DNA of 64,000 bases, taken from Arthonia radiata (taxonomy: Eukaryota > Ascomycota > Arthoniomycetes > Arthoniales > Arthoniaceae). The notes below the pieces were generated by a model. That model was given only the letters and a program-made list of their open reading frames with translations. It had not been told where the DNA came from and searched no databases. Positions 50,807 to 61,845 of this stretch are shown one piece after another. Location of the stretch: NCBI GenBank assembly GCA_002989075.1, contig PSQN01000007.1, positions 434,001 to 498,000 of the forward strand, read 5' to 3'. Made by a program: the position numbers and the translations under genes. Every line of letters begins with the position of its first letter. The stretch's first letter is position 1.

Positions 50807-52679
50807 CTTGCCAAGTCAGGTCGCCAATGATGACGGGCGCGCTCAACTCAATGTAGATAATTCGACTCTCGTACCCTTCAAGGCCTGCTGTTGAGACACC
50901 CGTCCCCAATGCAGAGCTCAGCACTGGACAGAACAAAAGGTGCTCGTCGACTTTGTATCTACAGAGACTGCGGACTCAATACCAGAACCCCAATCTCTCC
51001 TGCGGCTCGGACATGAGTGCTTTGGTGCTCCGCGTCGTACAGGTTTCAAGGTGAAGTGACTCTGGACCGAGAGGCTATGGATGTATATGGTCGGGAAGAA
51101 GGGAGCGGGAGGAGTGAATAGTTGGTGGAGCAAGGCAGCTCCTGAGGTTGAGCAGTCAGGGGCGGGAAGGAAGTTAGGCAAATATGCCGTGGCTGCAAAG
51201 GAGCACGCAACGGCGGCGAGCTGTATTTGGAGCAGCAAAGGGAGACGGGAGGCAGAGTGCTTAGGTTCTGTCTTCGGTTTCCAGATGAGACGGCACGACG
51301 TCGGCATAGCGCCATTAGCGTCCTTGGCACTTTTCAGACGATGTCCATCTTGAATATCGAGCACTGCTGTCTTTCGAAAAGTATGAAATCGGAATCCTCA
51401 TAAGATCAGAATCGTTTTATTGCTCAATTTACTATATAAGCGATTCTACGAATTGATCAAGTGTGTGCCAGATATTTGGCAATCAGACGGGCACAAGGTC
51501 AGCGCACAGATGGGGGAGTGAGATCGGGGGAACAATCTTTGCTCCGAGTGCTTCATGCCACGCCGTTATCGCCGTAAAAACGATCAAACTTTGATTACTA
51601 TTGAGCCTCGTCGGCGTCTGTCAGGCGCTCTAGAACGACTCTTACCACAGTCCAGCGTGAAAGGGGAAAGACAAAGAGGAAAGAGCGACAGAAAGATTGA
51701 CAGTGGAGAACGCCAGACGAAGCGTTGCGCATCCGTTCCCCGATCCAAGCTGACCAATCACGACAGCCACTTTCCCCACTAGTCCCGAAGCGCAGGGACC
51801 AAGTGAACATCTTCTGCCCATCACTTGTTGATCAATCCCATGAATGCGCACAAGCCATGCTGATCAGTAATAACGACAGGTCCAGATAGCCAGCAGGATG
51901 TTCTCGGTGCGCCGCATGTAACTATGTACTCTCGACTGCAATCAAGAACGATTCAGCTGGAGGACAGCGATCGCCTTCCATCCCTAAATTTACAACAGCA
52001 CTGCCTGGTTGCTAAACATGTCATGGAAGGCGCTCGCCGGTGATTGAACATGCGGCGTAGGTCAACACTCCCCTCACAGATCGTATGGACGAAAACGCTG
52101 CCGAGCTGCATCTGGCGGCAAGCAATTGGTGCGGCTGTATCACTGTCTGATACCCAATATCTTGTGCGTCGTTACGCCAGTGCCGGCCAATAGCGTCGCC
52201 GGTCATGCCCGCTGCCTATATCAGCTCACAGAGCAACGTGGTTGACAGGACGCTGCGCATGCTGCGACATCCGTCGGACGTCCTCGTGAGGTCGGGTCGA
52301 GTTCTATCTCACGAATGACAATTCCTGCGACGTACCACGCTCGTCTGCCGCACCTGGCTTTTTTGTGCACGCCAGGGATGACTGCAACCGGCCACCTTGC
52401 ATGCTTCTAGCTCTGTTGGACTACTGTCGATTGGAGATGATTATTGTGATGAAGAATTCTGCGATGAACGAAAGGTAAGGTCGTAAGACCGAAGAAACAA
52501 CGCGTTCCTTATACGCTAATTGTACAGGCTTGGTGGCCCCCTGCCCAGCCTTCGCTTAAACTTGCTTCACGGAAGCCGCGAAAAACTGCCTCATCATAGA
52601 GAACTTTGCGTTTCTATTCGACCTCACTCGCCAACTTTCTTGTTGCGCAAAACCAATACCAAGCTCTCAGACCTCCCCG
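50807..52679. promoter_or_regulatory. Long divergent gap before UTP15
   Basis: 1.87 kb between two starts facing away from each other. Several small frames (up to 148 codons) are without domains. The part 50940-51350 is likely the leader of the large disordered gene, and 52450-52679 the promoter of UTP15. No repeat or RNA gene seen. Confidence 0.45.
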
Positions 52680-54434
52680 ATGGCGACTGAAGTACGACCC
52701 TTGCAGCCATATCGTCCGCCACCAGGTCCATCTCCTCTGACCGCCGACCAACGCTACTGGGCGACTTTCAAAGCCCACCAGCTGCTGCCTTCACCCTCAT
52801 CAGCACCCGTAACTTCAATCCACCACCCATCGTCCTCGTCATCCGCATCCTCCAGAGGCGCCACCGACCCAAACCTCATCGCCATCACCACCGGCTCCCG
52901 CATCCAACTCTACACCACCCGCGGCACACCCTACCCCAAGCTCCTCCGCACAATCCCAACGCGCCTCACCTCCCCCACAGCCTCCGCACGCTCCGCCGTC
53001 CTCCGCAGCGATGCCCGCGTCCTCGCCGCCGGTTCCGACACCGGCGCTCTCCAAGTCTACGACACCTCCTCGCGCGCCATTCTCAAAACATGGAACCACC
53101 ACAAGCAACCCGTCTGGACCTCGCGCTGGTCCCCGCACCAGAACGAACTGACACATCTCATGTCCTGCTCCGACGACCGCACGATCCGCACCTGGGAGCT
53201 CTCCGAAAGCGACCCCACGGCTACCTTCCACGGCCACCAAGACTACGTCCGCGCAGGCGCCTACATGCCCAATACCCCGCAGATCCTCGTCTCCGGCTCC
53301 TACGACAGCACGGTCCGCCTCTGGGACGCGCGTTCTCCAGACGGCCAAGCACAATCAAACAACAGAGCAATCATGACCTTCGCGCTCCCCGCGCCCGTCG
53401 AGTCCGTCCTCCCCCTCCCCCAAGGCGCCGGCACAACCCTCCTCGCCGCCTCCGGCAACAGCGTGCACGTCCTCGACCTCGTCGCGGGGCGCAACGTCAC
53501 CACTTTGAAAGCGCACCAGAAAACCATAACATCCCTCTGCACCGCCTCGAACAACACCCGCATCCTTACGGGCGCATTAGACGGCCACGTCAAGGTCTGG
53601 GACACCGCCTCCTGGACCGTCGTCGCGGGGCGGAAGTACGACGCCCAAGTCCTGTCTGTCGCCGTGATACCCGGTCCCGCCTCCTCCACCCTCTCCAACA
53701 ATGCAGCAGGAGCAGACGACCGCCACCTCCTCGTCGGCCTCTCTTCCGGGGTCCTCTCCACCCGTACACGTCTAGCAGGCGCCCTCAAACAGAAGCAAAA
53801 ATCCCGCGCCCGCGAGATGGCCGCGCTCGAAGCCGGGACGATCGACGCGTTCGACAAGACGCAGGCCAAGAAACGGAAGTCACAGAATCTGACGCAGGGC
53901 CATCGCGCGCGGTTACGCGGGGTCGACTACGACGGCTTCGGCGCGGAGCTCGTGGTCGAGGGGAACAGCAAACGGAGCGAGAAGCGGAAATTGCCGCTTT
54001 GGGATAAGTTGCTCAGGAAATTGGAGTATAGCCGGGCGCTGGAGGAGGCGCTGGGAATGAATGATGCGGGGGTTGTTATTACGTGTTTGAAGGCGTTGGT
54101 GCATCGGAGTGCGTTAGCCACTGCGGTGCGGGGGCTGGAGGTGGATGGGAAGCTTGGGGTGCTGATTAGGTGGTTGAAGGGGCATATGTGCGATCCGAGG
54201 GATGTGCAGCTGGTGAGTCGGGTGGGCATGCTGGCGGCGAGTGTGTGGGCGGAGAGGTTGGGGGAGCGGGAGATGAAGGGGGATATTGAGTGGACGGGGG
54301 AGGTGAGGGGAAAGGTTGAGGGTGAGCGGGAGGTTATGGGGTTGCATCGCGCGGTGAGGGAGCAGGTGGATGTTAGTCAGGAGGCGGGGAAGACGCTGGG
54401 TATGTTGGGGGTGTTGTGTGTGGAAGCAGGCTGA
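52680..54434 (+). CDS. UTP15: Utp15, U3 snoRNP / SSU processome WD40 protein
   Basis: Subunit of the t-UTP (UtpA) complex in 18S rRNA processing and Pol I transcription, nucleolar. Single exon, 584 residues. Start LQPYRPPPGPSPLTADQRYW with the conserved YWKxF-like entry, then seven-blade WD40 repeats (about 60-360): IQLYTTRGTPYPKLLRTI, LAAGSDTGALQVYDTSSRAI, LMSCSDDRTIRTWEL, ILVSGSYDSTVRLWDAR, ILTGALDGHVKVWD. The UTP15 C-terminal domain follows (about 400-584): RGVDYDGFGAELVVEG, KLPLWDKLLRKLEYSRALEE, LVHRSALATAVRGLE. Strong codon bias towards C-ending codons in the first two thirds. Confidence 0.95.
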   Translation: MATEVRPLQPYRPPPGPSPLTADQRYWATFKAHQLLPSPSSAPVTSIHHPSSSSSASSRGATDPNLIAITTGSRIQLYTTRGTPYPKLLRTIPTRLTSPTASARSAVLRSDARVLAAGSDTGALQVYDTSSRAILKTWNHHKQPVWTSRWSPHQNELTHLMSCSDDRTIRTWELSESDPTATFHGHQDYVRAGAYMPNTPQILVSGSYDSTVRLWDARSPDGQAQSNNRAIMTFALPAPVESVLPLPQGAGTTLLAASGNSVHVLDLVAGRNVTTLKAHQKTITSLCTASNNTRILTGALDGHVKVWDTASWTVVAGRKYDAQVLSVAVIPGPASSTLSNNAAGADDRHLLVGLSSGVLSTRTRLAGALKQKQKSRAREMAALEAGTIDAFDKTQAKKRKSQNLTQGHRARLRGVDYDGFGAELVVEGNSKRSEKRKLPLWDKLLRKLEYSRALEEALGMNDAGVVITCLKALVHRSALATAVRGLEVDGKLGVLIRWLKGHMCDPRDVQLVSRVGMLAASVWAERLGEREMKGDIEWTGEVRGKVEGEREVMGLHRAVREQVDVSQEAGKTLGMLGVLCVEAG

Positions 54435-54743
54435 TATAGGGATTAATGAGAGAATACACAAGATCGATGACTCGTGGCGATATTGCGCTCGGAAAGAGCA
54501 GGCACGTGTGTTTCACCAATGCTGGCTGAATGATGATTTTCGCCGCGAACTTTGAGAAGGGCTGCGAGATCACGCGAAAGTAAGAGAATAGAGAGAACGT
54601 CGTCAAGTATGGCCGAGTGTGCGTATGAATAGTAGCTGATGCTGAGATTCTGATGTCTAATCAAAGGACTGTGGGTATCAAGCGGTTCGTAATTCTGAGA
54701 CGTCGTGGTTACCTCCTGGCCTCTCTCAACGGACCTCGTGAAC
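54435..54743. other. Convergent spacer UTP15/ORM
   Basis: 309 bases between two genes that end towards each other. No feature beyond 3' ends. Confidence 0.4.
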
Positions 54744-55551
54744 CTATCGGTCGTCGGGACGGCCTGAGAAGATACTGAGGCGCATGCGGTGGAGCTGGTA
54801 TCATCGTTAGTATCGAGTTCTGGATGTGAGACTTGAAGAGGACATGAAGACTCACCGCCGGCAGCTTCGGTATCACCACACACAGCGTCGCCAGAAAGTT
54901 GATCACGAAATACCAGAAGCTGTAGTGGGTGTAATGCGTGCTCACCAGGAACAGTACCACCGGTACGCTCAACAAGAACTTTTTTGCCGGTGTATATTGA
55001 TCGCCGTTATCGATCTGCTCCCACATATTGAGATTGTCGTAGGCTCCGGCGTTGAAGTCGAAGGGCACTCCACGGACGTAGTGGAACATGAGATATGAGC
55101 CGGCCATGTATGTGACATTCGTCATTGTCCATGAGAACTCTTGTGAGTGACTGACTGGAATAATACCCCAGATGATCTTCAGGCAGAGGATGAGGACGGG
55201 GTGGATGATCCAAGCTCCTGCATGCTTGTGTTAGCTACTGCATACACTGAACGTCGAGCACGAATACGTACCCTTGGAGTTCACCCAGTTTGCGTTCAGA
55301 TTGGGCAGTGCAGACTGATCCGTCAGTTGCTCCATGCTCTCCGGCGGTTCAGAGTACATCAGGCTACTAGACCTGCGTCTCCGGCTGGCCGTGGAGGGCG
55401 ACTGTGAGATACCGTTCTTCGTATAGCTGCTACCATTTCGGGTGGGTGTTTTGGTGGAGGAGAATCCCACGCCGTTGGGAGTCCGGGTGGGATGAAGGAG
55501 CTGCTGCTGGGACGCCAGCTTGGCGATGGTGATGAGAGCAGCTGCTCTCAA
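54744..55551 (-). CDS. ORM1: Orm1/Orm2 (ORMDL), regulator of serine palmitoyltransferase
   Basis: ER membrane protein that restrains sphingolipid synthesis. Exons: up to 55551-55272, 54856-55217 and 54744-54794; introns 54 bases (GTACGT...GCAG) and 61 bases (GTGAGT, CTAAC, CCAG). The family core is clear: LPNLNANWVNSKGAWIIHP, FSWTMTNVTYMAGSYLMFHY, VPFDFNAGAYDNLNMWEQID, YTPAKKFLLSVPVVLFLVST and the end VVIPKLPALHRMRLSIFS. N-terminal SRRRRSSSLMY matches the site where Ypk1 phosphorylates yeast Orm proteins. The 5' end is unresolved: no ATG opens the first exon in frame before Met 65 (55359), so an upstream exon is likely. Treat 55551 as a lower limit of the frame, not a start. Confidence 0.9.
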
Positions 55552-56492
55552 CGTGCTGGAGAGCGGGGTTGAATGATGTATGCTGACGACTGAGGTGTCA
55601 CAGCTTCTGGTTTACCGCGATGTGGAAAAAGGTGGCTTATGAAGCAGCGAGGTTACTGCTTCGGCGATGAGATGACTACCTAGCTCCTGCTCGGTGTTGG
55701 GGATGTGGAACGAGGGGTGGATGTTGAGACGCAAGCGAGAGTGATGACGGTGCAGACTGTATCGGAGAGCTCGTCAAGCAGTAATATGTGAAGATAGCTA
55801 AGGCAGTGTAATGTATAGTTGCCTCCTTGACTGAGGTAAGAAAGTTGACGGACACGTACGAAGGTGGAGCTCTTTGGGAAGGCCGCGATGCGATGACGTG
55901 CCAAGAACGTCTGGCCTGAACACAGGCCCAAGCGTACTCCGTAGGGCTGGCTAGCTCCTTCTCCAGAGTTCAGGACCTCGTGGTTTGCTCCACGAAACAC
56001 CCCCACACTCCTTAAAGCCTTGCCACGAGAACGTCTTGTCACATACGCTCAGGCAAGCATATGTCGACCCCTTTCGTGAGTCAGCTGCGTTATAGCGTTG
56101 ACAGATTCGTTTCATACAGCTTTTAAAAGATTACATGAATTGCATGAAGAGAGAACACGACGAATCCTTTCGGCTTCCTGTCTCTTGTACCATTTCGACG
56201 CATGTGTCGCTTTTCATGAGTCTGTACTAATGGAAAGTGTTTGGTGCAGTCGCTGCTTGTCTGACTCATCCTTGGGTACCGTGCTTGTTTGAGAAAAATT
56301 ATCCCCTCTTCTTCCATTCTCCTTCTCTACGACATCTGATATGGGATTGCTATCTAGATGTCGTGATCAATGCACGCGTCAGCAGCCGCGCTATTCACGA
56401 TTGTATCCTCCCAACAATCCATACCCAGTGGACCCGCGCACCTTGACCAAGCCAGCACGCAATTATTAAGCTCGACGAGCGCTTTCAATCAT
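55552..56492. other. Upstream of ORM; 3' of the membrane-protein gene
   Basis: 940 bases. Should contain the ORM promoter and probably an unrecognised first exon. The 120-codon minus-strand frame at 55680-56042 opens with GTG, not ATG, and shows no domain. Confidence 0.4.
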
Positions 56493-57168
56493 CTAATCCT
56501 GCGAGGTGACCGGCATCTGAAGAATATCGTTGAGCTCAACAGGTGGCGTGTCCGTCCCCAAACCGGCTTCAGGATCATCTTCAGTGGCGACGATGCGCCG
56601 CTTTTTCCACCATTGATGGACCTGTACAGCAGACCAGATACCATCGAAGACGGCTACCACGGCTGTAATAGTACCAACAACGACATTTGCGATATCGCTG
56701 CTGCTGAAGCTTTCGGTAGCAGGCGTACTGGATATTTCCGCGTTGGTCGTAGTATTGCTGATGGGGCCCGAGGCACCGTCGTCCCTGGGACGAATGCAGA
56801 TACCAATTTGGATGCTTTTGCTCTCAACCACGGTCCCATCTGGATTTTTGATCGTCAGACACTTCTTGTGGCACAGCTGACGAAATGCAAGCTCGCTTAC
56901 TGCAGAAGTAAGATGGTTTGACAGCTTTCAGCCGAGCATCAGAGCTGCAGTCTCCACAGACGCGGGTAACAGTGACGCTGTTGTGTGGCTGACTGCCACA
57001 CGAGGAAATACCGTCACTGGTCCGACGTTTTGCATTTGTGAGAGTGCCCATGTCAATCTTGGCATCCTTTGTCATACCAAGATTGCAAGGCGAACAACTG
57101 AAGGCGACTTCCAGCCCGTAGATGAAGCCAAGATTAACGAAAACGAGCATCACGTTTTTGAATTTCAT
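56493..57168 (-). CDS. Putative single-pass membrane protein with signal peptide, Cys-rich ectodomain
   Basis: Two coding-like frames on the minus strand appear to be one gene. The first (57168 down to about 56940) starts MKFKNVMLVFVNLGFIYGLE, a good signal peptide, followed by a Cys-rich part (SCSPCNLGMTK, SSCGSQPH, RVCGDCSS). The second (about 56880 to 56493) reads LCHKKCLTIKNPDGTVVESK, IQIGICIRPRDD, a Ser/Thr-rich stalk, a membrane helix NVVVGTITAVVAVFDGIW, then QWWKKRRIV as stop-transfer and an acidic tail. They differ in frame, so an intron must lie around 56860-56960. Acceptor CGTCAG before LCHKK fits, but no good donor stands out. No known family; a cell-surface orphan is the inference. 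Confidence 0.5.
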
Positions 57169-58456
57169 CGTAGCGACGAAGTTCTGTGGAGAGAGCAGAG
57201 GATTGCGAAGAGGTAGTCCAGTTGACGGACAACGATATAAGACTGATATTGACTACTCGGTCGCAACTAGGAAGAACGAAGGAAAGATTACAGCTGCGAA
57301 AGAGAGACGTTTCGCTCTCGCACCGATGAGGAAGAGCAGCAGGGACCAAGGAGAAAAGCATCAGAAGTAGTGATAGAGGACTCGTGGAGGTTTTGCGGGA
57401 GCGCAGCATCGGCGCTGAGTGGGGGCAAGGGTCCGAGGCTTGACCCACTAGAAAGCAGAATCAAGCGACATCTTACCTCGACGTCGCTGCCTGCTGGCTT
57501 GCTTCCTGGGACAAGCGAGGCACTAGACAGTAGCTTCATGTTGGCAGGTGAGGAAAATTCTCCGGTTGACGAACCGGAGACTGCGGACGTAAACGCTGTC
57601 TGTCAGGCAAGACACTAGTCTCTAGCGTCATGCATGAGGGTGAAATTCCCCGACCGCTGACAGATTTTCAGGTGGACCTTGTTCTTCTAGAATCTGTAAG
57701 TAGCGTGGCGTCGGCATGCTGTAAACTGCGGCACCAAAGGTTTCGCACGCTCCAGTGTGTTTGTGTATTAACCGAGAAACTGAGACAAGAATGAGCGAAT
57801 TATCACGCTCAATTGAGTGATCTCCCACGATGATTTCATGAGCGCTTTACGAGAGACAACTCTTCCACGAGGAACCAAAGAAAAAACTGTACGGTAAAAG
57901 AGCCATGCAAGTATTCAAACCTGTATGCTCCTCCTCAAATTTGCTCGCGCTGGCTAGAGAGCCGGAATCCAACATCTGTGGGCTGTGTCGCCATGACGCG
58001 CCCGTTGTGGCTGCATGACTTGAGTCATGACCGGACGCTGCACCGCACCTTGGTCGCCGAACAGATACTGATGATTCCCGGGTTAATGTGTTGTGGTCTG
58101 GAGAGGCTTTGGCTAGGCTCGAGCCATATTGAGCAGTCATGGCGTGATGTCGCGCTTGCCTGTGGTTCCACCCGATGAAGACCTGCAGCCCAGCCAACAA
58201 TGATACGTCACTGAGGCCGTAGCGCTCACCTTGCAAATCGTGTTTGAAAGAATAAGTGAACCTCCTGTGGCAGTGCAGATGACCTATTTGATTGACAACA
58301 GATCAACGCAGCAAGGCTTGCTGGACAGAAGAGCAGCTGAGGCTTTAAGGCTAGCTCCTTTACGAAGCGGATTTTGTCTCGCTCCGATGGTATGGTCCTT
58401 TTCTCGAACTTCTCGACCGATACAGTGAGATTTGAGCTGCTGTACGTGTTCGTGGC
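57169..58456. other. Gap between membrane-protein gene and WD40 gene
   Basis: 1.29 kb with small minus-strand frames (up to 129 codons) that show no convincing gene. One starts MKLLSSASLVPGS at 57539, but it has no stop-transfer, domain or clear splice signals. Left uncalled. Confidence 0.35.
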
Positions 58457-59980
58457 TCAATCATCATCCATCAACTCCGCCAGCTCTCTCTCCTCATCCT
58501 CAGTCAATTGTACGCTCGCGTCCTTCCCTTTGCTATCCTTTTCGTCATCAACATCTCCCTCTTTAATCTTTCTTCTCTCCTCCTCAATTTCCCGCTTCCA
58601 CCTCCCCACCGCAGTCGCATCAACCGGCCAACACCTTACCGTCCCATCGATGCTCCCACTCACCAGCACATCCTCCCCTCTGCCTTCGCCCACAGTGCAC
58701 AAAGCCATCGCACTCACCTCTTCGAAATGCCCATCAAATACCTCATCTGATTCGCCGCTCGCTTCGACGTCCCAGTATCTCACCTTCTCATCTCGACACG
58801 CCGTGGCGATCTGGCCCGTCGGCAGAAGCAACGCGTCCCGTACAAAATCCGGATGCGTAAACGAGGCTCGCTGAGCAGGCTGCGGATGCTTCCCCTTCAA
58901 AGTCAGCGTATGCAGACTGGCAGTCTTGTCCGACGACGCCGTCAGCAGATCCAGAACCGCATGCCCGTCACCCATCGCATCCTCGTTCACGCTGAAACGC
59001 AGCCGATTTACGGACGTCTCATGCGCCAGCAATTCGTCTTCCAGCTTCTGCTCGGCTTTTGTCTGTCCCTCTCCATCAGCGTGAGAAGCAGTGGCGAACG
59101 GCAGACTCCTCGCACTCGTAGCACTAATGACCCACTGCCTTACAGCCCTCTCACTCCCTGCACTCCAGACCACCAGCTCCTCCTTACTCTCTCTCCCCGC
59201 AGAATCAACTTGCGGCTGCACAGCCAGATCCAACACCCCCCTCGTATGCCCTCTCAGCACATGCATCTTATCCCCCGTGCCCGCGTTCCAAACGACAACG
59301 TAGCCGTCCGCCCCGCCTGTGATGAGCAGGTTGGCAGACGTCGCTGCGTCCTCCGCAGACGCCGAACCTGTGGAAGATGGATCTTTGACGCTGCCAACAG
59401 CGACACATTTCACGAAATCCGAATGGCCATCTCTGAACTTCCGAAGGAGCTTTAATGAAGACAGCGAGTACGCATAAATGCTCATATCCCAAGACGCGGC
59501 ATAGAGCGTGTCACTCGTGGATGCAAGCGCGCTGACGGGTGCGGTGGGACCGCGAAGCGTGGCTTTGATAGATTTAGAACCCTGCTCGTTGTCAGTAACC
59601 TAACATCCAGCAATGCCACACGACACCGTTCCAATTATAGCAAACACAAGGCCGGACGCATACCTACATCATCACGCCCACCACCTGGTCTTCCCACCCG
59701 CACGAGTCTCACGACCGCGTCACTGCACGCGGCGAACACGTGATCTGCTTTCTGCGGATGCCGATGCAAGTCCAGGATCTTGGCGGGGAGCTTGATGGGG
59801 TTGCCAAGGGTGTTTGTGGATTTTTTGGTCTTGCGGTCCGCGTCGGTGAGGTAGGCTCTGTGGGGTGGATGTGAATAGTCTGCAGACGGAGGGGTGAGTG
59901 ATGGGGATAGGGGTTAGTGTGTGAAGGAAAGAAACGTACTCGGATTGGAAGAAGTGCTTGGGGTCTGTTGAGTGGGCCAT
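58457..59980 (-). CDS. WD40-repeat protein
   Basis: Three exons: 59940-59980, 59668-59857 and 58457-59581; introns 82 bases (GTACGT...CACAG) and 86 bases (GTAGGT...GAGCAG); 451 residues, with junctions FFQSE|AYLTD and RDD|GSKS. Earlier acceptor and donor choices put stops in frame, so these sites were picked by frame. WD repeats: LHRHPQKADHVFAACSDAVV, VSALASTSDTLYAASWDMSI, LLITGGADGYVVVWNAG, LRGHTRGVLDLAV, LDLLTASSDKTASLH, IATACRDEKVRYWDVE, DVLVSGSIDGTVRCWPVD. The tail is acidic, rich in Lys/Glu, ending ELAELMDDD. WD40 scaffold of unknown complex; I cannot assign a named yeast orthologue. Confidence 0.87.
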
Positions 59981-60609
59981 GATGCGACTTTGATGATGGC
60001 AGTTCACCTGCTCTTTGAGATTGTACACTTCTCCGGAATAACGATCAACAGGCTTGGTCTAGCTTATGTGGATGAAAGCATGTTGACATTGTAGCTGTGC
60101 TGGTGTTATATTCACGGGAAACGAGTCCGCGGGGCGAGACTCTCAATGGTGTACTGTGTGCGATATTTTGTGACTGTATTCTTGACTGGTCGAGTTATAT
60201 TCTCTTATGTGACCTCCTCTGCAGAAAAGGTGTGATGAAGTTCCTGAGGGTCTTTTGCGGTGGATTTCAGGTCCAAGGAGAGACATCTTGGCATCAGGGG
60301 GACGCAGTGGGACAAGCGCGTTGTGGTGATGCGGAATTTCAGCTGAACAATGAACGGCTATGTTTGCACGATCGTCATGCCTCTTGAGCAAAAAGCATCA
60401 AGAAATCACGGTGCGCCCGGACACATGATGGCTTCATTACTATGTGCTCTGCCTGGACCCATAGACGCCGGATCGCAATGACTTCGATGACATTCGTTCA
60501 TCGAACCCACGAACGCCGTATTACAACATCAATCATGTGCATCCACCAAGCCCCATGCTAGCCCTACACAAACGTGTCGACCCAGCGCGAAAGGGAGGCA
60601 TCCCTCACT
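59981..60609. promoter_or_regulatory. WD40-gene promoter and YPT1 3' region
   Basis: 629 bases between two minus-strand genes; no gene or repeat seen. Confidence 0.45.
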
Positions 60610-61410
60610 CTAGCAGCAGCCTCCTGCCGAGCCGGACTGCGAGGACTGGTTCTGGCCGATTCGGACGGTGGGCTTGTCTTGCTTTTGCATGTTGCCCATG
60701 CGCTCTTTGATCTGTCGGGCCATGGTGAGGAAAGCTTGTTCGACGTTCGATGCGTCCTTGGCGGACGTTTCCAAGAAGGGGATACCGATGCTGTCCGCGA
60801 ACTCCTGGAATGGCAATGTCAGCTACTTGAGCGCACTCATAGAAATCATGTTGTGAATATAGACTTGCAACGACAGCAGAGGGCGTACCTTGGCGACTGT
60901 GTACTCAACGGCCTTCTTGTCCTTCATATCGCTCTTGTTACCGACCAGCAGCTTGTTCACGCCCTCGGTCGCATATCGGTCAATCTCTTGCAGCCACTGC
61001 TTGACGTTGTTGAACGAGTCCATATCCGTGACATCGTAGACGACGCAGATGCCGTGTGCCCCGCGGTAGTACGATGATGTGATTGTGCGGAAGCGCTCTT
61101 GGCCGGCGGTATCCCACTGTATCAGATAGCGTCAGTAGCTGCCGGAGATGGGTTTCAAGCCAAAGCTAGTGCATACGATCTGAAGCTTCACTGTCTTTCC
61201 ATCGAGCTCGATTGTGCGGATTTTCTGGGAGTGTCAGCGGCTTCGTTAGGCCCTTGAGCCTCAGCAATCTCTTACGAAGTCGACACCGATGGTCGAGATG
61301 TAGCTTTCCGTGTATGTGTCGTCTGCGAACCGTAAGAGCAAGCAAGACTTTCCGACCCCAGAGTCTCCGATTAGAAGCAGCTTGAAGAGGTAATCGTATT
61401 CAGGATTCAT
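60610..61410 (-). CDS. YPT1: Ypt1 (Rab1) small GTPase
   Basis: Controls ER-to-Golgi vesicle tethering and autophagosome formation. Four exons, 61276-61410, 61177-61224, 60889-61116, 60610-60804 (introns 51, 60 and 84 bases, all phase 0), 201 residues. P-loop GDSGVGKSC, switch [24 protein letters not shown] and ETSAKD guanine-binding motifs; Rab1 signature [17 protein letters not shown]-terminal double cysteine GGCC for geranylgeranylation. Length and intron density match fungal Ypt1. This is the most intron-rich gene of the window. Confidence 0.98.
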
Positions 61411-61845
61411 GATGAAGGCGGTGTTGGGAGAAAAGACCGATGTGCAATCACTCGGTCGTGTTGAAGGCAGTGAACGACTTGACGGCGGCTGTGAGAGGAT
61501 GTCAGATGCGCAGCAAAGGTGACGAGCGGATGTGATCAGGTCCGTTATTTGGTGAGGATGCCTTGAACAAGCGTCTGCCAGGGTCATGCATACCCTCCAA
61601 CCGTCACGTGTTTTGGCCGATGACGCCCTTGCAAATACGTGACACTACTTGTATACATAACACAGTTATTGCGGGTGTCACACTCCAGCCACTGGCAGAA
61701 CCGCCCGGCTTGCTAATAATTACAGTGTTCTTTTCCGTAATCTTTCTTCACACAACAATTCCCGTCATTCATATCTGGCCGATATATACAGACTGAACAT
61801 ACCAGTCGTCAAAATATCTAGCAAAACGACACCACGGCTCCATCG
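61411..61845. promoter_or_regulatory. YPT1 promoter and 3' end of orphan B
   Basis: 435 bases. CT-rich near the YPT1 start. No gene seen. Confidence 0.45.

Noticed and set aside
53090-54007. 305-codon plus-strand frame in UTP15
   Set aside because: Shadow of the C-rich third codon positions of UTP15.
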